Part shown: positions 7,978 to 16,800 of the stretch, piece after piece
How positions within the stretch are numbered: position 1 is the stretch's first letter
How the letters are laid out: the number at the start of each line of letters is the position of its first letter
From: Euryarchaeota archaeon UBA130
GTDB taxonomy: Archaea > Thermoplasmatota > Poseidoniia > Poseidoniales > Thalassarchaeaceae
Assembly (NCBI GenBank): GCA_002505775.1
Contig: DAVY01000010.1
Location: forward strand, 30,176-75,681
DNA: 45,506 bases
Reading direction: 5' to 3'
Position numbers and translations under genes: made by a program
Notes under the pieces: generated by a model
Database searches by the model: none
The model's input: the letters and a program-made list of their open reading frames with translations, nothing else
What the model was told of the DNA's origin: nothing

Positions 7978-9333
7978 ATGGATAGCAAAATTAAATCAGT
8001 ATACGAGAGCGTAATTGCAAGAGACCCGAATCAACCTGAATTCCATCAAGCTGTGGAGGAGGTATTAGAAAGCCTATCTCCAGTCATCAAGGAGTATCCT
8101 GAGTACATGCCAGTAGTAAGGGCCATGGTCGAGGCTGAGAGAATTATTCAATTTAGAGTCCCATGGTATGACGATTCAGGTAATCTACAGGTCAATAGGG
8201 GATTCAGAATACAAATGAACAGCGCAATCGGGCCGTACAAAGGGGGGCTAAGATTTCACCCCAGCGTCAATCAGTCGATATTGAAGTTCCTGGCCTTTGA
8301 GCAGGTGTTCAAGAACAGTCTCACTGGATTGCCGATGGGCGGTGGAAAAGGAGGTTCGGACTTCGATCCGAAAGGGAAATCTGATAGTGAGGTAATGAGA
8401 TTTTGTCAATCTTTCATGATGGAACTATGGAGGCACATCGGCGCTGATCTGGATGTCCCGGCAGGCGATATTGGTGTTGGCGGTAGAGAGATAGGGTACA
8501 TGTTTGGAATGTACAAAAAGCTGGCCAACGAATTCACTGGTGTACTAACTGGCAAAGGGAAATCCTATGGAGGCTCCTTGATAAGGCCTGAGGCAACTGG
8601 ATACGGATTGGTATATTTCGCTCGTGAAATGCTCGCAACCACTGGTAGAAGCTTCGAAGGTGCTACTGTGTCCATTTCGGGCTCTGGCAATGTTGCTCAG
8701 TACGCCTGTGAGAAGGTACTCGATCTTGGTGGAAAGCCCGTCACAATGTCAGACTCCAGTGGTTGGATTCATGATCCATCTGGAATCGACAGGGAGAAGC
8801 TAGATTGGATCATGGATCTGAAAAACAATAGAAGGGGGAGAATTTCAGAGTATGCAGATAATTTCGAAGGGGTCACATTCACCGCTTCAGCACCAGAACC
8901 AACTCCTAATGGGCTCTGGGGAGTCAACGTTGACGTCGCACTTCCGTGCGCAACTCAAAACGAGCTCAATGGCTCGGAAGCTGAAATGCTGGTCAAGAAC
9001 AATGTAGCCGCGGTAGCTGAAGGAGCCAACATGCCCTGTACCCCCGAAGCCGTTGAGGTATTCCTGAAGAATGGAATATTGTTCGCCCCAGGAAAAGCTT
9101 CCAATGCAGGGGGGGTTGCCACCTCGGGTTTGGAAATGAGTCAGAATAGCCTCAGACTCTCTTGGTCTCGTGAGGAAGTAGACTCCCGACTTGATGCGAT
9201 AATGGTAGACATACACAAGAATGCATATGAGACAGCAGAAAGATTTGGAATGCCAGGTAACTATGTCGCAGGAGCAAACATAGCAGGGTTCCTGAAGGTT
9301 GCAGAAGCGATGACTGCTCAAGGCATGATTTAG
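7978..9333 (+). CDS. gdhA: NADP-type glutamate dehydrogenase
   Basis: It interconverts glutamate with 2-oxoglutarate and ammonium. The sequence matches the bacterial hexameric ~450-residue type: NSAIGPYKGGLRFHPSV and LPMGGGKGGSDFDPKGK in the catalytic domain, PAGDIGVGGREIGYMFG, and the dinucleotide-binding GSGNVAQYACEK segment. The ATG at 7978 is preferred because GGTGA (7968-7972) sits 5 bases upstream; a GTG at 7969 is the alternative. Specificity for NADP is inferred from family resemblance. It ends in TTAG shared with the opposing ABC ATPase stop. With the neighbouring amino acid importer it fits glutamate uptake and catabolism or nitrogen assimilation. Confidence 0.95.
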   Translation: MDSKIKSVYESVIARDPNQPEFHQAVEEVLESLSPVIKEYPEYMPVVRAMVEAERIIQFRVPWYDDSGNLQVNRGFRIQMNSAIGPYKGGLRFHPSVNQSILKFLAFEQVFKNSLTGLPMGGGKGGSDFDPKGKSDSEVMRFCQSFMMELWRHIGADLDVPAGDIGVGGREIGYMFGMYKKLANEFTGVLTGKGKSYGGSLIRPEATGYGLVYFAREMLATTGRSFEGATVSISGSGNVAQYACEKVLDLGGKPVTMSDSSGWIHDPSGIDREKLDWIMDLKNNRRGRISEYADNFEGVTFTASAPEPTPNGLWGVNVDVALPCATQNELNGSEAEMLVKNNVAAVAEGANMPCTPEAVEVFLKNGILFAPGKASNAGGVATSGLEMSQNSLRLSWSREEVDSRLDAIMVDIHKNAYETAERFGMPGNYVAGANIAGFLKVAEAMTAQGMI

Positions 9334-10070
9334 TCTTCTTCGCTGATTGAAGAGAGAAATTTCTTCAGACGTTCAGTTTGAGGACTGTCGATAACTGAAG
9401 AGGGGCCAGATTCAGCTACAACCCCCTTGTCCATGTAAATCACTCTATCAGCAACTTCTCTGGCAAAACTAATCTCATGGGTTACAACTACCATCGTCAT
9501 TCCCTCATCTGCTAATCCTCTGATTGTTTTCAAAACAGAGCCAATAAGCTCAGGATCAAGCGCACTAGTGGGCTCATCGAATAGCATGACCTCTGGTTTC
9601 ATCGCCAAAGCCCTTGCAATGGCTACTCGTTGTTTCTGACCTCCGGATAGGTTTCCAGGAAAGGCATCTTTACGATCAAGCATATCCACCTTTTCAAGAA
9701 CTTCAAGGGCCTCTCTCTCTGCTTCCTTTCTACTCATTTTCCTCACATGCCTGAGTCCCAGAGTGATGTTGTCAATAACTCTGAGATGGGCAAATAGCTC
9801 GAAAGACTGGAAAACCATGCCAATCCTTGACCTAACATCATTAATGTCTGCATTGGGAATATTGATCATCTCACCTCTAAGCCTAACTTCTCCCTTTGTC
9901 GGCTCTATTAGCCGATTAATACACCTAAGTACGGTGGATTTACCGCTTCCAGATGAACCAATTATTGCCACCGATTCCCCTTCCATCACATCGAATGAAA
10001 CCCCTCTAACTGCATGGACGCCTCCTGGATACGTCTTGTGCATGTCCACGATACTGAGCACGTTTTCCAT
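9330..10070 (-). CDS. glnQ: Polar amino acid ABC transporter ATP-binding protein
   Basis: A complete 246-residue ABC ATPase: Walker A GSSGSGKST, Q-loop VFQSFELFAH, signature LSGGQKQR, Walker B VMLFDEPTSALD and H-loop VVTHE. The FELFAHL...NI(T)LG spacing and AIARALAMKP are typical of the GlnQ/HisP/GltL polar amino acid group. Its ATG directly abuts the TAG of the upstream permease gene, so the two are translated as an operon. No binding-protein gene is adjacent. The exact amino acid cannot be read from sequence; glutamate or glutamine is suggested by the facing gdhA. Confidence 0.92.
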   Translation of the reverse strand: MENVLSIVDMHKTYPGGVHAVRGVSFDVMEGESVAIIGSSGSGKSTVLRCINRLIEPTKGEVRLRGEMINIPNADINDVRSRIGMVFQSFELFAHLRVIDNITLGLRHVRKMSRKEAEREALEVLEKVDMLDRKDAFPGNLSGGQKQRVAIARALAMKPEVMLFDEPTSALDPELIGSVLKTIRGLADEGMTMVVVTHEISFAREVADRVIYMDKGVVAESGPSSVIDSPQTERLKKFLSSISEED

Positions 10071-12209
10071 CTAACTTCCTCCGGATATTCCTAAACCTGG
10101 TATCCTAGTTTTATTTTCTAGGTAACGTAGTATCAAAGCCAAAGTCCATGTGACTATGAAGTAGGAAATTAGAACCATTCCATATGACCAGAAGACTTGG
10201 AAAGTTACGGCATTGATTAACTTAGCTTTTCTTGTCAATTCTGAGTATCCAATAACCATTGCCAATGACGAGTTGAGGACCAAATTGACCATTTCATTTC
10301 CCATTGGGGGTATACAAATCCTGATCGCTTGAGGCATTATTATCAGTCTCATCGTCTGCATATAGTTCAGACCGATACTCCTGCCTGCTTCCATTTGTCC
10401 AGATGGAATCGCAGAGATTGCACCTCTAATGGTCTCACATTGGTAAGCGCCGGAATTTAGTCCGAGAGCGAATATCGCACTCACACACGCCCTGTTGGAA
10501 AGAATGTCATCCCTCAGGAAAGTTACGATGAAACCTGTCGATCCCTCGAGCAATTCAGCGGCTGGGTCCCCGATAAGAGCCCCTATCTGAATCCCGAAGT
10601 GAATGAACAGGAACTGAACAATCAATGGAGTATTCCTGAATATGTCGGTGTATATCGTGGCAATGAAGTTCAGAGGCCTGACTCCCCATGGATTCCATGA
10701 TACAGTTCTACCGAAGAGTTCCCGCTCCGATTTTTTATACTCACCGTTGGCGGAGATAAATAATGATCCAAGTAAAATTAGGCTTACTCCAAAAATTAGG
10801 TATGCGAAGTTTTCGAATTGCAAATCACCAGTGATTCCTCCCGGATTAATAATCCCAATGGGAGCATAGATGTATTCCCAACCATCTAGTCCAAGTCCTT
10901 CTACTGTGGGAACGAGGTAATTCAAGAATGCGAATCCAATAATGAATGCTAAAGCCCCGAATAGCCGAACCAAATTCAAGCTCCTTTTTTCAGCGATTTG
11001 CTTTAATGTAGTTGGTGAGGTCTTCATCATGGATAGTGTGATTCCTAGGAAGAATCCTAGGAAAATCCCGAATATAACGATATTAATAGTAGCAAACAGG
11101 CCATCAATCAACATACCTTTAGAGTAGTCAACAAAGCTTCCAAACTCACTGAAGTCTCTAACCTCAAATCCAACTTGCTCATCCTCCCCGGATCTTTCAG
11201 TAATCAGAATAGTTCCACCACTTCCCACGGTTATTCCATTGAACCCATCTATCATCACAATATCATTGAAAGATGTCAAATTGTCTACAGGAATCAATTG
11301 CTTGGTCACAATATTTCCGCCGTCCTTGCTCATAGAGAGATATCCTCCAGAACCAGAAAGTAGGAATTTATTCGTGGTGGCAACCTCGATTGAAGTTAAA
11401 TTAACACCAAGGTTACTGGATCCACCTTCTGACTCAAAATATTGCATGTTCCAAAGGAATCCAACTTGGGTGGAGATTTCCCTTGAGGACTTCAGAACTC
11501 CTCCATTGTCAGTAATGGCGTATGCCCTTATATCACTATAAAACTCGATATCAATAATTCTGGATGACGATGCTTCTGACGGCGAATCCCTGTAATCCCA
11601 GGTAATTCCCCCATCTTCGGAAAAAAGGATGGCCCCTTCATCACCTACGGCAATGCCTCTTTCGGAATCCAAGAAAGAAACATCAAGCAAATCCACTCCA
11701 CTTACCGAGTAATCACTCCACGTTTCTGATTCATACTTCCATATTGATCCATTGCTTCCTACTGCAATGGCAGAATCATTCCGAATAAGAGAAACTCCTC
11801 TGATATTCTCTTCGCCGACATCAAATGAGATATCGGTCCATTGTGAGGCAGACTCAAATTTAATTATGACCGTACCATCTGAGCTCGCGGCCAGGATTGA
11901 ACCAAATCCAGAGTCAGACATAGACAGGTCAGATGATGTGATCACGTTGGCAGGACTCCATGAAAGGCCACCATCCTGACTTCCCAATACAATCCCTTCC
12001 TCGCCGAAGGCCCATATTTCATCCCCCGTCGCCTCAACTGAAAATAAGTCATTATTGGTTCCACTTTCCACTGTATCCCAACCACTTCTATATTCCTGAG
12101 CAACTGCAGGTATGGAGACCAATAAAACCGAAAATAAAACTAAGATAAAATATCCGTAAATTCGACCTTCGGATGGGGCATTTCTCAGAGAAATTGTAGT
12201 TTCACTCAT
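10071..12209 (-). CDS. Beta-propeller / amino acid ABC permease fusion protein
   Basis: 712 residues in two parts. Residues ~18-38 are a signal or anchor helix. Residues ~40-345 carry about six repeats of the form (A/V)VGxxGxIxxSxDGGxxW, the Ycf48/sialidase-like beta-propeller pattern, expected outside the membrane. From ~360 it is a HisM/GlnP permease: a first helix after KGMLIDGLFATINIV, two extra helices (LFGALAFIIGFAFLNYLV; FAYLIFGVSLILLGSLF), the FRNTPLIVQFLFIHFGI helix, and the coupling loop from GAYQCETIRGAIS through GQMEAGRSIGL. It is operonic with the GlnQ-like ATPase. A propeller fused to a permease is unusual; it might replace or assist a substrate-binding protein (inference). GGAGCGG precedes the ATG and a TATA-like site lies ~35 bp upstream. 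Confidence 0.88.
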   Translation of the reverse strand: MSETTISLRNAPSEGRIYGYFILVLFSVLLVSIPAVAQEYRSGWDTVESGTNNDLFSVEATGDEIWAFGEEGIVLGSQDGGLSWSPANVITSSDLSMSDSGFGSILAASSDGTVIIKFESASQWTDISFDVGEENIRGVSLIRNDSAIAVGSNGSIWKYESETWSDYSVSGVDLLDVSFLDSERGIAVGDEGAILFSEDGGITWDYRDSPSEASSSRIIDIEFYSDIRAYAITDNGGVLKSSREISTQVGFLWNMQYFESEGGSSNLGVNLTSIEVATTNKFLLSGSGGYLSMSKDGGNIVTKQLIPVDNLTSFNDIVMIDGFNGITVGSGGTILITERSGEDEQVGFEVRDFSEFGSFVDYSKGMLIDGLFATINIVIFGIFLGFFLGITLSMMKTSPTTLKQIAEKRSLNLVRLFGALAFIIGFAFLNYLVPTVEGLGLDGWEYIYAPIGIINPGGITGDLQFENFAYLIFGVSLILLGSLFISANGEYKKSERELFGRTVSWNPWGVRPLNFIATIYTDIFRNTPLIVQFLFIHFGIQIGALIGDPAAELLEGSTGFIVTFLRDDILSNRACVSAIFALGLNSGAYQCETIRGAISAIPSGQMEAGRSIGLNYMQTMRLIIMPQAIRICIPPMGNEMVNLVLNSSLAMVIGYSELTRKAKLINAVTFQVFWSYGMVLISYFIVTWTLALILRYLENKTRIPGLGISGGS

Positions 12210-12240
12210 CCGCTCCCCCTAGCTTGGTACAGTTCTTTGG

Positions 12241-12246
12241 ATATAG
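12241..12246 (-). promoter_or_regulatory. TATA-like box of the ABC transporter operon
   Basis: Minus-strand CTATAT lies 32-37 bp upstream of the permease ATG, a normal archaeal spacing. Nearby, GGCGGT (12251-12256) and ACCGCC (12269-12274) form an inverted repeat between the divergent permease and purC genes that could bind a regulator. Confidence 0.4.
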
Positions 12247-12314
12247 TACCGGCGGTGTGGGCAGGCTGACCGCCTTTCAGTAATGTTCATCTTCGTCTTT
12301 CCCTCGCTTGCCAC

Positions 12315-13226
12315 ATGGCAAACATGTTGTACAAGGGCAAAGTGAAGGAAGTATGGAGTACAGAGGATCCAGATATTATAGAATTCAGATACACCGATCA
12401 GATTAGTGTTTTTGATCAGATTATCCCAAGCCTCGTTCCAAGGAAGGGCGAGAGCCTCAACCGGACTTCCTGCCATTGGTTCAAGCTTGTCGAGGACGCC
12501 AACATTTGTGAAACCCATATCATCGAAATGAACGCTCCAGACAGAGTTCTGGCAAGAAGATTTGACGTAATAAGGGAGCCAGGCCAAATTCCAAGAGATA
12601 TGGAGAATGTGTTTGTCCCCCTTGAGGTAATTTGCAGACACTATCTAGCTGGTGGGGGATGGAGAAGGTACGAAAGGGGCGACGTGGGACCAGAAGAATT
12701 CGGTTTTGAACCTGGAACAGTTCTCCATCAGGGCGTGAAGCTACCAAAACCATACCTCGAGGTTTCAACAAAATTTGAGAAGTTTGACAGATTATTGGAT
12801 AGAGATGAGGCATTGGAGATTTCAAATCTCAGAGAGGAGGAATTCGATGCTATTTTGGATATTGTAGTCAAGATTGACGAGATCATAGATAAGGAGGCAT
12901 CAAAAAGAGGCCTAATTCATGTAGATGGGAAGAAAGAATTTGCTTTAGGCCCAGGCAGGGTGCCTGTCCTTGTCGACTCTTTTGGAACTCTTGATGAGGA
13001 TAGGTGGTGGGCCGCAGAGGACTACAGAAACGGAAAAATAGTGTCCCTGTCAAAGGAATTTGTGAGGGAGCATTATCTAGGAACTGGTCACTATGAAGAG
13101 CTGTATGAAGCTAGAGAGAAGGGCAACGAAGAGCCACCAATTCCAGCATTGCCAGATGAGATAATCAAACAAACTGCAGATCTATACGCAAGCATGTATG
13201 AGCGATTAACCGGTCAGCAATTCTAA
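12315..13226 (+). CDS. purC: Phosphoribosylaminoimidazole-succinocarboxamide synthase
   Basis: SAICAR synthetase of de novo purine synthesis, joining aspartate to CAIR with ATP. The 303 residues show the family pattern: YKGKVKEVW glycine-rich nucleotide loop, FDQIIPSLVPRKGESLNRTS, NVFVPLEVICRHYLAGGGWRRY, EVSTKFEKFDR and the SFGTLDEDRWW near the C-terminus. An ATG at 12324 is an equally plausible start. It stands alone, divergent from the ABC operon; its TAA abuts the stop of the opposing 208-aa gene. Confidence 0.95.
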   Translation: MANMLYKGKVKEVWSTEDPDIIEFRYTDQISVFDQIIPSLVPRKGESLNRTSCHWFKLVEDANICETHIIEMNAPDRVLARRFDVIREPGQIPRDMENVFVPLEVICRHYLAGGGWRRYERGDVGPEEFGFEPGTVLHQGVKLPKPYLEVSTKFEKFDRLLDRDEALEISNLREEEFDAILDIVVKIDEIIDKEASKRGLIHVDGKKEFALGPGRVPVLVDSFGTLDEDRWWAAEDYRNGKIVSLSKEFVREHYLGTGHYEELYEAREKGNEEPPIPALPDEIIKQTADLYASMYERLTGQQF

Positions 13227-13853
13227 TTACGAATGCCTTCTCATTAATACGCCGCACTTTCTCCTTTGAGCAGCCCTTAACATCGCTAAGAGTAGTCTAA
13301 ACGCATAGTCAACTCCCCCATCCAAGGGTTCTTCAGATAGTACCTCCCACCTGCCGGATCGGATGGACCTCTGCAATTCAGAAACCTCTTTCCTATTGAG
13401 CCACCCAAGAAGAGTGAGTCCACCGAATCCGTCCCTGAAACCAGCCTCTCCGAGATTATCCTCTGAGAGTCCATCAGATAACTTATACAACAATTCATGC
13501 AATGTTGTCATATCTCCTTTCTGCTTAGTGTACGTTAGTAGGTATGTCACAATATTTCCATCAGCATAGGGGAATCGACCCAACCTCTCCTTGCCTACGC
13601 CCGCATCTATCCCCTCGGTACGGCCGCCAAATTCATCCAACTCAATAATTGTCAGATAAAGCAATGTAGCTGGATCAATACCTGGCTCTTTACCCACTCT
13701 AAGATTTTGAATGTCCACTGAGTTGGGTTTTACCCCTTTCAGCTCTTCGTGATCGCCACCTAAGGAAGACTGTATCTGAGGTATCACTTCAATTGGGTCA
13801 TGGGTTATCGGGTCGAATGTATGGAAGCTTGGAAGGTTTGATCGCTCGGACAC
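13227..13853 (-). CDS. Hypothetical 208-aa protein downstream of giant surface protein
   Basis: No family recognised. It has no signal peptide or membrane helix, so probably cytoplasmic. The C-terminal half is helical and ends in a basic tail (RAAQRRKCGVLMRRHS). It starts 10 bp after the stop of the 1.9-kaa surface protein on the same strand, so co-transcription is likely, and a role with that protein's cytoplasmic tail is possible but unproven. Confidence 0.7.
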   Translation of the reverse strand: MSERSNLPSFHTFDPITHDPIEVIPQIQSSLGGDHEELKGVKPNSVDIQNLRVGKEPGIDPATLLYLTIIELDEFGGRTEGIDAGVGKERLGRFPYADGNIVTYLLTYTKQKGDMTTLHELLYKLSDGLSEDNLGEAGFRDGFGGLTLLGWLNRKEVSELQRSIRSGRWEVLSEEPLDGGVDYAFRLLLAMLRAAQRRKCGVLMRRHS

Positions 13854-13863
13854 TATTTCACCA

Positions 13864-16800
13864 CTATTTTCCCGACCTTAATCGATTTAGACGCTGCTCA
13901 AAGGGATCTAAATCCTCGGATTCAGAGCTCCCAATGTCTGATCGTATATCCTCGTCCACCGTTTTTTCATCAAGACTCTCTTCTACTGCTTCACTTTCCT
14001 CTTCTCGGAGGGCTTCCTCCTTCTGAGCCATTTTGGATTTCCTTTCCAATGCCTTCTTTTCTACTGCCAACCTAGTCTTTTCCATCATCTCCCTCCCTTC
14101 TCTGAAGTTTTTAGCCATCCAGGCAAAGGCAATTGAGGCTCCAATAACCAAGACAGCAGAAGCTATTGCAGTGCTTGAATCGCTAAACCCACCTTCTGAA
14201 TCCTCTGAACCAGATAGGACTATTCTGGCTTCATTATCGGTCTGATCGGAGTCTTCATCCCACGGGAACTCGCAGCTAATGGTCGCCACAAGCTCCACGC
14301 CATCGCTTACATTTGGCCTTTCTACACTCGGTCTAGGCGCTAGGGCACTAGCCTCAGACATATCCACAGAGTACTCTCTTGAGTATGAGCCGGCTTCTAC
14401 CGTAATCTTACAAATCGACCCATCTAGAAGTTGTTGATTATTTCTCTTGGTTAGGATGGATATTTCTTGCCCCTCTCCCGTCCCAACAATTTCCAATCCC
14501 ACAAGGCCGACATTCCAATCGGTCCTCCTTACATCAAACGGCTTGCTGGTCGAAGAAACCTCCACCCCTCTCGAATCTAACACCTTAATCGTTAACTCTC
14601 TTAGACCGGGTTCAGGGCTCCAATCATCCGCACTTAGATTAATCATCTCTGAAGCCAATCCAGAGCCAACTTCACTTGTAATCGAATCAATCATTTCCCC
14701 CTTATCATCAGAAAGAATTATAGTGAATTCGAAATCTTCTGTACCATTCATAATCATACAATTGGCCTGTACTGAAGAGACATCTCCATTGATAGAACAA
14801 CTGGCCATTCTAGAAGGTATTTCAGAGACCCACGATTTGTATTCCAAGGATATCGATGAATCTACAATAAAGCTCCCATTTTGTCCGATTTCAGAATCCC
14901 AGAGCCAACCAATTGGATCCATCCATGGAAGTATCCCGGACTCAGAGTCAACAACAATGCTACTAGAGTTGGTCCCGTGAATTTTCATCACATACTGATC
15001 CCCAGAAGTTGAAACAATCACGGGGCTATTTCCCCAGGAGTAATCTTCCTTTCTCGTGTCCAAAGAAATCTCTCTCTGGTTCCCTTCGGTGTCGGAAGCT
15101 AGGATTCGGATGGTTTTTACATCTCCCTCCCAAGTTTCGTCAGGGATTACTTCTAGTGGTACTCCCGAAATCTCTCCAGCTCCTAAAATAACACTCTCAT
15201 CTCCAGATACCTCCCATCCAACCGGGAGGCTGAGTACCGTGAAGGAAATCGTACTCGGAGAGTTACCAGTATTCTCTAACAAAGCCAGCGGGTATCCTCC
15301 ATCTCGGCTCAAAACCCATTCTCCAAATCCAGTAAGAGCAAAATCATGGGTCGCAGATACTCTAAGTGGGAATACAATCTCAGAAAGGCCTGTTGAGTCA
15401 CCTTCTCTGATTCTTAGGGTCAGTTCGACTGCCCTGCCGTGAATGGCATTGTCAGGAGGGGTAATATTGAGGAGTAGAGGGGCACTTTCACCCGGGTCGA
15501 TAACAGGAAGATCTGAAACATCCCCAATCTGCCAACCGCTCTCTCCGGATACGAACATGGAGATGTAGGGGCGTGAGGGGGAATTCCCAGTTTGTACCAC
15601 TGAGAGTAAGATTTCTGACCCGCCTGGATTTACTTCTAAGCTAGCCTGATTGACGATTGCATTCCATGAGGGTACGTGACCCGATCGGACTGAGAATGAG
15701 AATGTGGATATCTCTTGTCCCTGCGAAATTGCAGTTACGGTTACTTCAACCTCCGAACCACTCCATGCATCATCAGGGATACCCGCACCAATTTTCATAA
15801 TCACACTGTCATTGACTCCGACGCCGAACACTGTATCTCCATATGAACTCCAATCAGTTGAGACATCCCCCTCTTCTAAAGTGGTAGAAATGGAAGTAAT
15901 CAATTCCAAATCATCATCGAGATTACCAACATTGGTGGCTATAACACTCATCTCGAATTCCTCGCCGGGATTAGCCATTACCGATGCTCCTTCACCTTCA
16001 GTTTCTTCCCCTTCAGTTACGAAGTAAGGATAGATGTCCCATTGGTGGTCCTGCCTGGCCTCAAATACAATTTCAACTTCAGAGCTAACGCTGCCATCCC
16101 CCAGCGATTGCATCACAAATAAGATCCTTAGTGGCACTCTGGCAGGGGTTTCTTCAGGAAGAATAACAGTAATGGGGACAGTGGTCAGACTTCCGGCTGA
16201 TAATGAGACCAAGTCTCTTGAAAAGGATACAATTACTCCGGGATCTTCAGAGATGTTCTGGTCTAATAACACTGAATGACTTAGATCGTACGAGTCTACT
16301 CCGTTGCCTGGGTTCTCAAGCCTCAATACAACGAGTGCTTCTTCATCGACATCAACCAATATTGGCACTTCAGAAGGCGATGATGTAATCATGGATGACC
16401 TGTATATTTGTAGGATTTCAAGTGATAATCTGAGCGAATGATCAGATGACTCGTTACTTGAGTCTTCGAAGTAATGAAAAGCTGGCGCGGCAGTACTGGG
16501 GAGATCCAAAATCAACGATCCCTCCCCACTTCCACCAGTCACGTCCAAAGTAACAAGGTCCCCATTAATCGATAAATCCCCAGATGATGACCATATCCAG
16601 CCAGTTTTCGCCATTCCAGAAGAAGAAAGAGACCATGTCAAGGTATCTGTCCCAGAAGGTTTGTCGCCCTCTATATCCCAGACAAGGTTCGTTGTTGGGA
16701 CACTTCGAATGTGGCTCCGGCTGACCACTCCAGATGCAATGAATGTCAACTCAACAGTCTGGCAAGACTCATCACCATCAACACACATCGTCAGTGATGT

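Noticed and set aside
12219..12825. Minus-strand frames across purC
   Set aside because: Overlap a full-length recognised purC and show no domain.
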